Counted from the first letter of the stretch, positions 1-8,706 are shown. The stretch: 64,000 nucleotides of DNA from Streptomyces bluensis (GCF_014650715.1 NZ_BMVM01000019.1:1-64000), one strand, 5' to 3'. Numbers and translations are program-made. The notes: generated by a model from the sequence alone, not told the origin.

Positions 1-60
1 ATCCCCAGGGGCTCCGCCCCTTCGACCCCGCCAAGGGGGCTCCGCCCCCTGGACCCCCGC

Positions 61-130
61 TCCTCAAACGCCGGAGGGGCTGAATTTGCCCGGCCGGGGC
101 TGGATTTCCAGCCCGTCCGGCGTTTGAGGA
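61..130. repeat. Intergenic inverted repeat with GGGGCTCCGCCCC boxes
   Basis: The first 211 bases hold no gene. Perfect 14-bp arms TCCTCAAACGCCGG (61-74) and CCGGCGTTTGAGGA (117-130) can pair. Just upstream, GGGGCTCCGCCCC occurs at 8-20 and again, within a longer palindrome, at 34-53. Such sequences recur between Streptomyces genes. It lies downstream of the leftward MFS gene and could act as a terminator. A related short sequence (cctccggcgttcgagg) recurs near 4490. Confidence 0.6.
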
Positions 131-211
131 CGAGGCCGCTCAGGCCGAACGGGGGTCTGGGAGCGGCAGCCCCCAGGGAAGGGATGGGACGGGTAGGGGC
201 GGCGGGGGCGA

Positions 212-1729
212 TCACTTGCGCGGTGGAGCCGCGTCCTCCGCGCCGCCCTCCAGCGGCGGAGCCGTCACGCAGCAGTGCGTGTGGCACTGGGCCTGACGGC
301 ACTCCGGCACGGGCCGCCGCACCGTCGCGTAGGCGAGGACCGCGCCCACCACGAGGACACCCGCGCACAGCGGCATCGCACGCCGGAAGGCGGAGCCGAA
401 GGCGTCCGCCGAGCGGTAGGCCTCCGAGCCCATGCCGGTGAGCAGGGGCAACGCGGCCACGGCGAGGAGACTGGCCGCGCGGGCCGCCGCGTTGTTGACG
501 CCGCTCGCGAGCCCCGCGTGCTCGGTGTCGACGGAGGCCAGGACCGTGGCGGTGAGGGGAGCGACCAGGGTGACCATGCCGAGGCCCAGGACCAGCAGCG
601 CGGGCAGGACGTCCGTGACGTACGAGGCGTGCGGCCCCACCCGCAGCATCAGCAGCAGGCCCAGCGCGCACACCAGCGGTCCGACCGTGAGCGGGATGCG
701 CGGGCCGATCCGTTCGCCCAGCTCGCCCGAGCGCGCCGACAGCAGGAGCATCAGCACGGTGACGGGCAGCAGGGCCGTACCGGCGCCGAGGGCCGAGTAG
801 CCCGACACCACCTGGAGCTGGACCGCCGCCAGGAAGAAGAAGCCGCCGAAGGCCGCGTACACGCACAGGGTGACCAGGTTGACCGCGGTGAACTGCCGGG
901 AGGAGAAGATCTCCAGCGGCATCATCGGGTCCGGGCGCCGGCGCTCGACGTACACGAAGCCCACCCCGGCCGCCAGCCCCGCCACGGCGATCACGGTCAG
1001 GAGCACCGCGCTCCGCTGCCCGGCCTCGATCAGCGCATACGTCACCAGGGCCAGGCACAGGGCGCCGAGAGCGGCGCCGAGGACGTCGAAGCGGCCGTGG
1101 GCCCGCGGGTCCGCGGACTCCGGTACGTGACGGACGGCGACCGGCACGCACAGGGCCGCGAGCGGCACGTTCAGCAGGAACACCCAGCGCCAGCCCGGCC
1201 CGTCCACCAGCCAGCCACCCAGGAACGGGCCGATCGCCGCGCCGATCCCGCCGAAGCCGGACCACAGGCCCACGGCCCGCCCCCGGTCGTCGGGGTGGAA
1301 GGAGGCCTGGATGAGGGCCAGCGAGCCGGGGGTGAGGAGGGCACCGCCGATGCCCTGGAGGGCGCGGGCGACGATGAGCACACCCGCGCTGGGGGCGATC
1401 CCGCACAGCAGCGACGCGGCCGCGAACCACACCACGCCCAGCACGAAGATCCGCCGCCGCCCGAACCGGTCGCCCAGGGCACCGCCGAGGAGGATGAGCC
1501 CGGCCAGCGTCACCATGTACGCGTTGACCGTCCACTGCAAGGCGGCCAGGTCGGCGTTCAGGTCGCGCCCGATCCACGGCAGCGCGACGTTGACCACGGT
1601 CGAGTCCAGCAACGCCATGCTGGAGCCGAGCACCGTGGTCAGCAGGATCCACTTCCCCCGCGGGGAGGCGAGCCTGACAGCCGTGTTCTCGCTGTTCGCG
1701 CTCGACGGCGCTGCCATGCTTCGGAGCAT
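212..1729 (-). CDS. MFS drug-efflux transporter, DHA2 (EmrB/QacA) type
   Basis: The product is a 505-residue integral membrane protein, probably a proton-driven exporter of drugs or other hydrophobic compounds. The N-terminal half carries the family signature: LLDSTVVNVALP in the first helix, LQWTVNAYMVTLA, then GDRFGRRR in the loop between helices 2 and 3, and the GFGGIGAAIGPFLGGWL stretch of helix 5. About 14 hydrophobic segments fit the 14-helix DHA2 class. The C-terminal tail is cytoplasmic-like and has an odd CQAQCHTHCC-like cluster of Cys and His that could bind metal, though that is speculative. Two in-frame ATGs lie 12 bases apart (1729 and 1717) with no strong ribosome site. The substrate cannot be told from the sequence. 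Confidence 0.9.
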   Translation of the reverse strand: MLRSMAAPSSANSENTAVRLASPRGKWILLTTVLGSSMALLDSTVVNVALPWIGRDLNADLAALQWTVNAYMVTLAGLILLGGALGDRFGRRRIFVLGVVWFAAASLLCGIAPSAGVLIVARALQGIGGALLTPGSLALIQASFHPDDRGRAVGLWSGFGGIGAAIGPFLGGWLVDGPGWRWVFLLNVPLAALCVPVAVRHVPESADPRAHGRFDVLGAALGALCLALVTYALIEAGQRSAVLLTVIAVAGLAAGVGFVYVERRRPDPMMPLEIFSSRQFTAVNLVTLCVYAAFGGFFFLAAVQLQVVSGYSALGAGTALLPVTVLMLLLSARSGELGERIGPRIPLTVGPLVCALGLLLMLRVGPHASYVTDVLPALLVLGLGMVTLVAPLTATVLASVDTEHAGLASGVNNAAARAASLLAVAALPLLTGMGSEAYRSADAFGSAFRRAMPLCAGVLVVGAVLAYATVRRPVPECRQAQCHTHCCVTAPPLEGGAEDAAPPRK

Positions 1730-1737
1730 ACGGAAGA

Positions 1738-1763
1738 GCCCGGCACCACAGGAGGTGCCGGGC
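1738..1763 (-). terminator. Hairpin between fbaA and the MFS gene
   Basis: A perfect 10-bp stem (GCCCGGCACC / GGTGCCGGGC) with a 6-base loop lies downstream of fbaA and immediately before the MFS start. It would separate fbaA transcription from the exporter gene. Confidence 0.7.
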
Positions 1764-1793
1764 CCGACCGAAGCGGACCGAATTACCCAGTCC

Positions 1794-1838
1794 GCTTACT
1801 TGATCGCTGCTTACCTGATCTTCGCTTACTTGATCTTC
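1794..1838. repeat. 15-bp tandem repeat duplicating the 3' end of fbaA
   Basis: The unit gcttacttgatc plus three bases occurs three times (from 1794, 1809 and 1824). The copy at 1824 contains the last codons and TAA stop of fbaA; the two downstream copies repeat the AAG-ATC-A(A/G)G-TAA pattern, giving a series of in-frame stops. It looks like slippage duplication of the gene end. Confidence 0.7.
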
Positions 1839-2848
1839 GTGCCCGTCGAGCGCAGGTTCTGGCAGGCCTCGACGACGCGCCGGGCCATCGACGCCTCGGC
1901 GACCTTGCCCCAGGTGCGCGGGTCGTACGTCTTCTTCGAACCGACCTCGCCGTCGACCTTCAGGACGCCGTCGTAGTTCTTGAACATGTGGTCGGCGACC
2001 GGGCGCGTGAAGGCGTACTGCGTGTCCGTGTCGATGTTCATCTTGACGACGCCGTTCTCCAGCGCGGTCTGGATCTCCTGCTCGGTGGAGCCGGAGCCGC
2101 CGTGGAAGACGAAGTCGAACGGCGACTCCTTGCCGAACCGGGCGGCGACGCCCTCGTTCAGCTCCTTCAGCAGCTCGGGACGCAGGACGACGTTGCCCGG
2201 CTTGTAGACACCGTGGACGTTGCCGAAGGAGGCGGCCAGCAGGTAGCGCCCCTTCTCGCCGAGGCCGAGGGCCTCGGCCGTACGGATGGCGTCGTCGACG
2301 GTCGTGTAGAGGGAGTCGTTGATCTCGTGCGAGACGCCGTCCTCCTCGCCGCCCGTCGGAGTGATCTCGACCTCAAGGATGATCTTCGCGGCGGCGGCAC
2401 GGGCGAGCAGCTCCTGCCCGATCGCCAGGTTGTCGGCCAGGGTCTCGGCGGAGCCGTCCCACATGTGCGACTGGAAGAGGGGGTTCTCGCCGCGGGCGAC
2501 CCGCTCCTCCGACACCGTCAGCAGCGGCCGCACATACCCGTCGAGCTTGTCCTTCGGGCAGTGGTCCGTGTGCAGGGCGACGGTGATGTCGTACTTCTTG
2601 GCGACGATGTGCGCGAACTCGGCCAGGGCGACGGCGCCGGTGACCATGTCCTTGCTGTGCTGGCCGCCGAGGAACTCCGCACCACCCGTGGAGATCTGGA
2701 TGATGCCGTCGCTCTCCGCCTCCGCGAAGCCGCGCAGCGCCGCGTGCAGGGTCTGGGAAGAGGTCACGTTGATGGCCGGGTAGGCGAACCTGCCTGCCTT
2801 CGCCCGGTCGAGCATCTCGTTGTAGACCTCGGGAGTTGCGATGGGCAT
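1826..2848 (-). CDS. fbaA: Class II fructose-bisphosphate aldolase
   Basis: This 340-residue cytosolic enzyme cleaves fructose 1,6-bisphosphate to dihydroxyacetone phosphate and glyceraldehyde 3-phosphate in glycolysis, and runs in reverse in gluconeogenesis. Class II, zinc-dependent features are visible: PAINVTSSQTLHAAL near the N-terminus, ALHTDHCPKDKLD with the metal-binding His and catalytic Asp, LEVEITPTGGEEDGV, SFGNVHGVYKPGNV, FHGGSGST (phosphate loop) and NIDTDTQYA. Length fits the family (about 340-360). The ATG at 2848 has AGGAG five bases upstream. It is transcribed alone; a hairpin lies downstream. Confidence 0.97.
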   Translation of the reverse strand: MPIATPEVYNEMLDRAKAGRFAYPAINVTSSQTLHAALRGFAEAESDGIIQISTGGAEFLGGQHSKDMVTGAVALAEFAHIVAKKYDITVALHTDHCPKDKLDGYVRPLLTVSEERVARGENPLFQSHMWDGSAETLADNLAIGQELLARAAAAKIILEVEITPTGGEEDGVSHEINDSLYTTVDDAIRTAEALGLGEKGRYLLAASFGNVHGVYKPGNVVLRPELLKELNEGVAARFGKESPFDFVFHGGSGSTEQEIQTALENGVVKMNIDTDTQYAFTRPVADHMFKNYDGVLKVDGEVGSKKTYDPRTWGKVAEASMARRVVEACQNLRSTGTKIK

Positions 2849-3052
2849 GTCCGCTCCTCTATGTGCGGGTCGCGTACTGCTTGTCCAGCTGTACGGCTCT
2901 TCTGCTGCTTACGGCCCTGACCTGGACCTGGGGAACCTGGCGAACTTGGGGATGCGACGTCCTCGTCCCATCTTTCCAGACGTGGCCGGACGCTCCGGCC
3001 AAGGCGTCCCGATGTGTCCGCCGCCCTCGGCGCCCGCCGTCCGCGACGCCTT

Positions 3053-3625
3053 TCAGTCCAGGCCCAACTCGTCCTTGGAGTAGGCGAAGAGGTACGGAAC
3101 CCCGGCGCCCTCCTGGATCTTCTCGGCGGCGCCGGTGGCCCGGTCGACGATGGTCGCGACGGCCACGACCTCGGCGCCCGCCTCGCGCACGGCCTCGACG
3201 GCGGTGAGCGGGGAGCCGCCGGTGGTGGAGGTGTCCTCGACGACGAGCACGCGCCGCCCCGCGATCTCGGGCCCTTCGACCCGCCTCTGCAGCCCGTGGG
3301 CCTTGGCCGCCTTGCGCACGACGAAGGCGTCCAGCCGCCGACCGCGTGCCGCGGCGGCGTGCAGCATGGCGGCGGCCACCGGGTCGGCGCCCATGGTGAG
3401 CCCGCCGACCGCGTCGAAGTCGAGACCTGCGGTCAGGTCGAGCAGCACCTCTCCCACGAGCGGCGCGGCCTCGCCGTCCAGGGTGACGCGGCGCAGGTCC
3501 ACGTAGTAGTCGGCCTCAAGACCCGACGACAGGGTCACCTTGCCGTGCACGACGGCCTTGTCCTTGATCTGCCGCAGCAGCGTGCCGCGTGTGCCCTGCG
3601 GCGTTACTTCGTCGACCTCACTCAT
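3053..3625 (-). CDS. pyrE: Orotate phosphoribosyltransferase
   Basis: The enzyme converts orotate and PRPP to orotidine 5'-monophosphate in de novo pyrimidine synthesis. The 190-residue product has the PRPP-binding signature VLVVEDTSTTGGS (positions about 120-132) and the N-terminal VTLSSGLEADYYVDLRR segment typical of PyrE. The start at 3625 (MSEVDEV) is preferred over an in-frame codon at 3646 because the latter only adds seven atypical residues. It is the first of the leftward genes before fbaA, with about 200 bases between them, so the two need not be co-transcribed. It sits two bases from the end of the epimerase gene, suggesting co-transcription with it. Confidence 0.95.
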   Translation of the reverse strand: MSEVDEVTPQGTRGTLLRQIKDKAVVHGKVTLSSGLEADYYVDLRRVTLDGEAAPLVGEVLLDLTAGLDFDAVGGLTMGADPVAAAMLHAAAARGRRLDAFVVRKAAKAHGLQRRVEGPEIAGRRVLVVEDTSTTGGSPLTAVEAVREAGAEVVAVATIVDRATGAAEKIQEGAGVPYLFAYSKDELGLD

Positions 3626-3647
3626 GCGGCTCAGCTTACGAGCCACC

Positions 3648-4442
3648 TCACAGCCGCTGCCACGTCCAGGTGGTGGCGGCTTCGAGGGGCTCGATGGGGG
3701 TGACCAGGCGCGGAAGGGTGTTCAGACCGTTGGGCGGGCCCGTCTGCGGCTCGACGCACACGGCCTCGGGCTGTTCGTCGTAGACCACGACCCACTCCTC
3801 ACGGCTGGTGACCTTCAGCTGGAGTTGTCCGGGCCAGGTGAGGGTGACGTCGACGCCGCCGGGCATGCCGAAGCAGTCGTCCCAGGGGCCGGGCTTGGGG
3901 TCGATGCGGTTGCCGGTGGGGAGGTGGTCGTCGCCGCGCTCCTCCTGCCAGGCGGCCGCGAAGTCGACCCGTACGTCCTGTCCGCCGCCGCCCAGGTTCC
4001 GGTTGAACCAGGGGTGCCAGCCGATCTGCGCCGGGAAGGACGAGTCGTACGTCTCCACCGACATGGTGAGGGTGAGGGCGTCCTCGGTGAGGTTGAAGAC
4101 CTGGGTGACGCGGCCGGAGTAGGGCCAGGGCTCCACCAGGTCGTACGTGATGACGGCCTCGTCCCCGGTCACGCGGGCGGTGTGCCAGGCGCCGTCGCGG
4201 GCGGTGCCGTGGATCGCGTGCGGTGCGGCGTTGAGCGGCATCTGCTGGACGGCGCCCCCGCTCAGGAACCGGCCGTTCCTCGTCCGGCCGCACCACGGGA
4301 CCATCGGGAAGCAGCCGAACCGTTCGCCCTGCCGGAGCAGTTCGGTCCCGGCGACCCGCAGCCCGCTCACCCGCCCGCCGTTGCCCGGCGCCAGGACAAC
4401 CTCCGCGTCTCCCGCGGCCAACGTGATGTGTTCGTTACTCAC
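3648..4442 (-). CDS. Aldose 1-epimerase family protein
   Basis: This 264-residue protein has the galactose-mutarotase fold sequence pattern: LRVAGTELLR, FPMVPWCGRTRNGRF, HAIHGTARDGAWH with the conserved His pair region, and IGWHPWFNR with a second catalytic His. These proteins interconvert alpha and beta anomers of hexoses or hexose phosphates in the cytosol. The exact sugar cannot be assigned. The start has no strong competitor. It ends two bases before pyrE begins, so the genes are probably an operon. Confidence 0.85.
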   Translation of the reverse strand: MSNEHITLAAGDAEVVLAPGNGGRVSGLRVAGTELLRQGERFGCFPMVPWCGRTRNGRFLSGGAVQQMPLNAAPHAIHGTARDGAWHTARVTGDEAVITYDLVEPWPYSGRVTQVFNLTEDALTLTMSVETYDSSFPAQIGWHPWFNRNLGGGGQDVRVDFAAAWQEERGDDHLPTGNRIDPKPGPWDDCFGMPGGVDVTLTWPGQLQLKVTSREEWVVVYDEQPEAVCVEPQTGPPNGLNTLPRLVTPIEPLEAATTWTWQRL

Positions 4443-4544
4443 GGCACGACCCTACGGGGTGCTCCCGACTCTGGGAACGCAGCCCCTCCGGCGTTCGAGG
4501 GGGAGGAGTGGGAGGCGGAGTGGATGAGGAGTGGGAGGAGGAGT

Positions 4545-5363
4545 TCAGCGGCGTCTGCGGAGGGCCCGCACCACGACGATGGCCGAGGCGACAGCGAGCG
4601 CGGCGGCCGGCGCGGCCCAGCGGAGCGCGGGGCCGGTCACGAGGGACTCGGGCGCCGGCACGGGAGCGTACCGGCCACGCGGCGGCGCGTGGTCCACCTC
4701 CTCCGCGCTGCGGCCGATCATCGTGCGCCGCGCGTGGGCGGCCTCGGCCGGGGGCTCCTCATCGGCGAAGGCCCCGGCCACGGCCCCGGCCACGACGTCC
4801 TCCTCGGCCGGGAGAGCGTCCTCCATGCGGGGGGCTGGGGTCGGCGGAGCGTCTTCCTTGGGCTCCTGCTCGGGTTTCTCCCCAGGTTCCTGCTCGGGTT
4901 TCTGCTCGGGCTCCTGCTCGGGCTCCTGCTCGCGCTCTGCCGGGGCCGACTCCCCCAGTCTCTGCGCGAAGCGGGTCAGGAGGCGCGTGGCCGCGGTGGT
5001 CACCGCCTCGTCGGCCAGTTCCGTGATGCGGCCGTCGGCCGTCGCCGTGCCGCCGAAGGCGATCGTCGTGCCGCCCTCCGCCGGAGCGAGCCGTACCGAG
5101 AGGGCCAGCTTCACCGTGCCGCTGCCCCGGGCCTCCGCGGCGTCGCCCTCGATCGCGTAGGAGCCGTCGTCCTGTCCGGCGACGCGGAGCGAGCCACGGT
5201 AGGTGATGGTGTGGCCGGCGACGCGTACCTTCAGGCGCCCGGCCACCGGCGCCGTACCCGCGTCCTGCTGGAGACCGGGCACCGCCCGGGCCACCCGTTC
5301 CGGGTCGGACAGGGCCGCCCTGAGCTGCTCGACGGGAACCGGAACGAACACCTCATGCTCCAT
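4545..5363 (-). CDS. SRPBCC (CoxG-like) protein with C-terminal membrane anchor
   Basis: The 272-residue protein starts with a START/SRPBCC ligand-binding fold of the CoxG type (MEHEVFVPVPVEQLRAAL, RVARAVPGL, LKVRVAGHTITYRG, VKLALSVRLAP), about 145 residues. Then comes a linker made of repeated EPEQ/KPEQ units and an Ala/Pro-rich acidic stretch. The C-terminus has one predicted helix (WAAPAAALAVASAIVVV) and a positive tail ALRRRR, so the SRPBCC domain should be held at the inner face of the membrane. In CO dehydrogenase systems CoxG helps recruit the enzyme, but none is seen here. The start at 5363 is preferred over the codon at 5399. Confidence 0.8.
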   Translation of the reverse strand: MEHEVFVPVPVEQLRAALSDPERVARAVPGLQQDAGTAPVAGRLKVRVAGHTITYRGSLRVAGQDDGSYAIEGDAAEARGSGTVKLALSVRLAPAEGGTTIAFGGTATADGRITELADEAVTTAATRLLTRFAQRLGESAPAEREQEPEQEPEQKPEQEPGEKPEQEPKEDAPPTPAPRMEDALPAEEDVVAGAVAGAFADEEPPAEAAHARRTMIGRSAEEVDHAPPRGRYAPVPAPESLVTGPALRWAAPAAALAVASAIVVVRALRRRR

Positions 5364-5453
5364 GTCAGCCGAGCCTACCCACGGGCCGCCCGGTCGCACC
5401 CGTACATACGCGTTTTCCTCCCGCGAGCGTCGGCGTCGGCGTCGGCATGGGCC

Positions 5454-7100
5454 TCAGTCGCCGTACCGCGGGTGCACCAGCGTCGACGGCGGCAGACCGT
5501 CGATACGGGTGGCGTCGGCCCGTCGCTCGGCCGCCAAGAGGTCCGCGGCGGTGAAGCGCCCCGTATGGGTGAGGGGAGCCGTGGCCGTGGCCGGGGCCGG
5601 GGCCGACGCCAGGATGAAGCCCCAGTCGCGCGGGCCCCGGGAGGCGCCCGACGTACGGTCCGGTCCCGCCGCGAAGGACGGGGCGCGGCCGTCCACGCAG
5701 TACGGCGTCGTGTGCAGCCCGGCCGCCCGTACCGTCGCGTCGACCGTCCAGAAGACGCGTGGCCGCGACGTCACCGGCCCCGCGTGCACCACCAGGCGCC
5801 CGCCGTCCGCGAGGACCTTGCGGGCGAGGCCGTAGAACTCCTGCGAGTACAGCTTCGTGCTGGCCGTGATGCCCGGGTCGGGCAGGTCGGCGACCACGAC
5901 GTCGTAGGCCGCCGGGCGGGCCTTCCGCAGCCAGTCGAAGGCGTCGGCCGTGAGGACCCGCACGCGGGGGTCGTCGTAGGCGTGGTCGTTGAGGGCGGAC
6001 AGGGCGGGGTCGGTGCGCGCCAGGCGGACCACGCCCGCGTCGGGTTCGACGACGTCCACGCGGCGCACGCCCGGGTGGCGCAGCACCTCGCGTGCGGTGA
6101 GGCCCTCGCCTCCGCCGAGGACGAGGACGCGCGCCTGGGGGCCGTTCATCGCGGGGTGGACGAGGGCCTCGTGGTAGCGGCGCTCGTCGCGGCCGCTGAA
6201 CCGCAGGCGGCCGTCGAGGAAGAGGCCGAGGGGGCGGCCCTGGGCGCCGCCGGTGAGGACCACCTCCTGCACGCCGGTGTGCAGCGCGACCCGTACGTCC
6301 TCGCCGTACAGCGCCTGCCGCGCGGCCCGTTCGAAGTCGTGGACCAGTACGGCGGCGGTGGCGAGGAGTCCGAGGACGACGGCGTTCGCGAGGAGCAGGA
6401 GCCAGCGGCCGCGGCGGCTCAGGTCGCCGCGGAACAGGCCGAGGACGAGGGCGCCGCCGGCCACCGCGTTCACCGCGCCGGTGAGCACCGCGCTGGACAG
6501 CTGGCCCAGCCAGGGCAGCAGCAGGAAGGGGAACGCCAGGCCGCCGACCAGGGCGCCCACGTAGTCGGCGGCGAAGAGGTCCGCGACCGCGCCGCCCGCG
6601 TCCTGGCGGCGGATGCGCTGGATCAGCTCCATGAGCAGGGGGACTTCGGCGCCGATGAGCAGGCCGATGGCGAGGGAGAAGGCGACGAGGAGGTGGCGTG
6701 GGCCGTCGGCCCACAGTCCACCCCAGTCACCGGTCCAGGCGAACACCGCGTACACCGCCATGGCGCTGCACCCGCCGGTCAGGGCGAGGGCCGCCTCGAT
6801 GGCGCCGAAGCCGGCCGCGGCGAGCCGGCGGAGCCGTTTCGCGGCGAGGGAGCCGATGCCCATCGCGAACACCATCACGGAGACGACGACGGAGGCCTGG
6901 GTGACCGAGTCCCCGGTCAAGTACGAGGCGAGCGCGACGAGTTCGAGTTCGTACACGAGTCCGCAGGCCGCGCAGACGAACACGCACGCCAGGACCAGGA
7001 ACCGGCCCGTGCCCGTGCGGACCGGCAGCCGTGCCTGACCGCTGTTGCCGCTCCTGGACGGTGGTGCGCCGGGGGGTGCGGGGGCGTGCGGTTCGATCAC
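5454..7100 (-). CDS. Polyamine aminopropyltransferase-like protein with N-terminal membrane domain
   Basis: About 548 residues. The first 230 contain roughly seven hydrophobic segments (for example FLVLACVFVCAACGLVYELEL, split by GDSVTQASVVVSVMVFAMGIGS). The C-terminal half is a spermidine-synthase-like Rossmann domain: VLVLGGGEGLTAREVLR, VDVVEPDAGVV, LTADAFDWL, VVVADLPDPG. The family moves an aminopropyl group from decarboxylated S-adenosylmethionine to putrescine; in membrane-linked versions the true substrate is unproven. The GTG at 7100 (IEPHAPAPPG) is chosen; a codon at 7145 would add 15 basic residues. The C-terminal glycine-rich motif is intact. No speD or speA lies nearby. Confidence 0.88.
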   Translation of the reverse strand: MIEPHAPAPPGAPPSRSGNSGQARLPVRTGTGRFLVLACVFVCAACGLVYELELVALASYLTGDSVTQASVVVSVMVFAMGIGSLAAKRLRRLAAAGFGAIEAALALTGGCSAMAVYAVFAWTGDWGGLWADGPRHLLVAFSLAIGLLIGAEVPLLMELIQRIRRQDAGGAVADLFAADYVGALVGGLAFPFLLLPWLGQLSSAVLTGAVNAVAGGALVLGLFRGDLSRRGRWLLLLANAVVLGLLATAAVLVHDFERAARQALYGEDVRVALHTGVQEVVLTGGAQGRPLGLFLDGRLRFSGRDERRYHEALVHPAMNGPQARVLVLGGGEGLTAREVLRHPGVRRVDVVEPDAGVVRLARTDPALSALNDHAYDDPRVRVLTADAFDWLRKARPAAYDVVVADLPDPGITASTKLYSQEFYGLARKVLADGGRLVVHAGPVTSRPRVFWTVDATVRAAGLHTTPYCVDGRAPSFAAGPDRTSGASRGPRDWGFILASAPAPATATAPLTHTGRFTAADLLAAERRADATRIDGLPPSTLVHPRYGD

Positions 7101-7257
7101 GCTAGGGAACGCTACGTCACGCCTGCGGCGCGCTTTGTCACCCACACGTGTGGAAGTAGCGCCTGGTGAGGGTGATCGGGTTTGCGTGGCGCTGTGTGGC
7201 GGTGGCTGGGGGCTGCCGCCCCCAGACCACCGCTTGCCGGCCGGAATGGCCTCGTCC

Positions 7258-7818
7258 TCACGCGCCGGACGGGCTGCTGGTTGCCTGGCTGGGCCGAGGA
7301 GGTGCTGCCGCCTGCACCCGTACGCCCACCCTCGTCCGCGTCGCCACCAGTTGGCCGTCCTGCGGGTAGGCGTGCCAGGTACGCCAGTGGACCTGTCCCT
7401 CGTGCCGCTGGGCGAGCAGCGCGGTGAACGCGTGCGGGCTGCCGGGGAAGACGCCCGCGAGACCGTGGGGGTGGTCGGAGACGAGGGCCAGCAACTCCTG
7501 GGCGCGTCCGGCGAAGGAGCCGGGCGAGAGGACCTCCACGCGGGCCGCGAACTCGTACTCCCAGTCGCCGACCCGCTGGGTCACGCCGAGGGGGAGGGGC
7601 GCGCTGGAGCCCGCGATGCACGCGACCGTCTCCGAACAGCCGCCCCGCTCCTCTTCCAGGAGCACCTGGTGGGATGCGCCGAGGAGTCTCAACTGGAGCT
7701 TGGCCCCTGCGAGTTCCAGATCGAGGGTGGCGAGCGCGGGTAGCGGCTCACGCCCCAGGGCCCAGGCCAGGTCGGCTGCACGTGTGTCGGTGTAGGAGGT
7801 GTTCAGGGTCGTGAGCAT
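7258..7818 (-). CDS. DUF2617 family protein
   Basis: A 186-residue protein of unknown function, starting MLTTLNTSYTDTRAADLAW and containing LQLRLLGASHQVLLEE and the conserved LVSDHPHGLAGVFPGSPHAFTAL stretch typical of DUF2617 proteins of actinomycetes. There is no signal peptide or membrane segment, so it is likely cytosolic. It lies about 150 bases from the aminopropyltransferase gene on the same strand and may be co-transcribed. Function is not known. Confidence 0.85.
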   Translation of the reverse strand: MLTTLNTSYTDTRAADLAWALGREPLPALATLDLELAGAKLQLRLLGASHQVLLEEERGGCSETVACIAGSSAPLPLGVTQRVGDWEYEFAARVEVLSPGSFAGRAQELLALVSDHPHGLAGVFPGSPHAFTALLAQRHEGQVHWRTWHAYPQDGQLVATRTRVGVRVQAAAPPRPSQATSSPSGA

Positions 7819-8330
7819 GGGTCAGCTCCGCAAGCACGCAAAGAAGGAGTGGGGAACGGAGTGGGGGGTTCCGGCGCGCCCCGGCCGGCACCGGGAGACG
7901 GGCCCGGTCAGCCGGATCGGATCAGTCAGATCAGGTGAGGACGCCCAAGTCGTGTGTCCGATTCAATCCGATCAGCCCGGTCAGGCCTGTCGGGTGAGGA
8001 CGTCCGGGGGCTGCGTTGGTGATTTATAGGGAATCATGAACTGTGCCGCTACCACCGCGTCTTTACCCAATTTTGTAGGGTTTCCACCCCACCGAGGGCT
8101 GCACAGCTCAACTGTTCAACCCGGCGTACGCCCGGCGCGTACCGAATGCCACGCGCGCTCCCGTGTGGGCGGTGAGCGCCATCGGACGCCGGCATGTCCG
8201 CACAGCCACGCACAACGGCGAGCGCCCGCCGGGGGTGTCGTCTCCCGGCGGGCGCTCGTTTCTGGGTCCGGACGCGTGCGCGCCTGCTCGTTGTTCGCCT
8301 CAGGGGCGCGCGGAGCTCGGCTGACCCCTG
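7819..8330. other. Intergenic region with no supported gene
   Basis: This 510-base stretch lies upstream of the DUF2617 gene and downstream of the small Cys/Ser/Gly protein. It holds related copies of a GATC-A/G-G-TGAGGACG-like sequence (around 7920-8010) and the hairpin at 8220-8257. An ATG at 8036 opens a long frame, but that frame becomes Arg/Ser-rich and is antisense to the small protein, so it is not supported. Confidence 0.5.
8220..8257. terminator. Strong 14-bp hairpin
   Basis: Perfect arms GAGCGCCCGCCGGG and CCCGGCGGGCGCTC enclose a 10-base loop. It sits about 75 bases beyond the stop of the leftward small-protein gene. A short T run follows only on the plus side (CGTTTCTGG), so it might also end a short rightward transcript. 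Confidence 0.7.
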
Positions 8331-8606
8331 TCAGCTGCCTCCGCCGCACCCGCCTCCGCCCCCACCGCCTCCGCAGGAGGACCCGCCACCGCAGGACGAG
8401 CTGCTCCCACAAGAGGAGGAGCTCCCGCAGGAGGAGCGGCTCCCACAGGACGAACCAGCACTGTTCGACGAGCTCGAACCGGTGCCGCCCGCCCACCAGC
8501 TCTGGGACGAGCCCGACCGCCGGGTGCGGCTCCGCCGCTTCGCCGCGACCGCCATCACGATGCAGAAGACCGCCAGGATGATGCCGATGAAGGTCACGAG
8601 AACCAT
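8331..8606 (-). CDS. Small membrane-anchored Ser/Cys/Gly-rich protein
   Basis: A 91-residue protein begins with one hydrophobic helix (VLVTFIGIILAVFCIVMAVAA) and a basic stop KRRSRTRRS. The rest is low complexity: repeats of SSCGS and SSCGG and a glycine/cysteine tail ending GGGGGGCGGGS. Nine cysteines sit in regular SCG spacing. A perfect AAAGGAGGG ribosome site lies eight bases before the ATG, which supports a real gene despite the odd composition. The topology suggests a membrane-tethered, disulfide- or metal-capable tail. Its function is unknown; the antisense frame is a shadow. Confidence 0.7.
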   Translation of the reverse strand: MVLVTFIGIILAVFCIVMAVAAKRRSRTRRSGSSQSWWAGGTGSSSSNSAGSSCGSRSSCGSSSSCGSSSSCGGGSSCGGGGGGGGCGGGS

Positions 8607-8673
8607 GGCGCCACCCTCCTTTCATTCCCCCGAAGCGGCCCCCCTTTGCCCCCCGTGGGCTCGGACCGGTCTC

Positions 8674-8706
8674 CGCTTCTGTCTGCGCTTCTGTCTGCGC
8701 TTCTTG
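8674..8706. repeat. 12-bp tandem repeat CGCTTCTGTCTG
   Basis: Two full copies and one partial copy lie in the 288-base gap between the small Cys-rich gene and the NTPase gene. No gene is seen in this gap; it presumably includes the promoter of the small-protein gene. Confidence 0.6.

Noticed and set aside
275..2920. An 881-residue plus-strand open frame
   Set aside because: It runs antisense to the MFS and fbaA genes, which have clear families. The product is Arg/Gly/Asp-rich, as frames opposite high-GC genes usually are.
3540..7169. A 1209-residue plus-strand open frame
   Set aside because: Antisense shadow of the epimerase, SRPBCC and aminopropyltransferase genes.
8036..8581. A plus-strand frame starting at an ATG near 8036
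   Set aside because: It reads through a strong hairpin and then antisense to the small Cys-rich protein. No family features.
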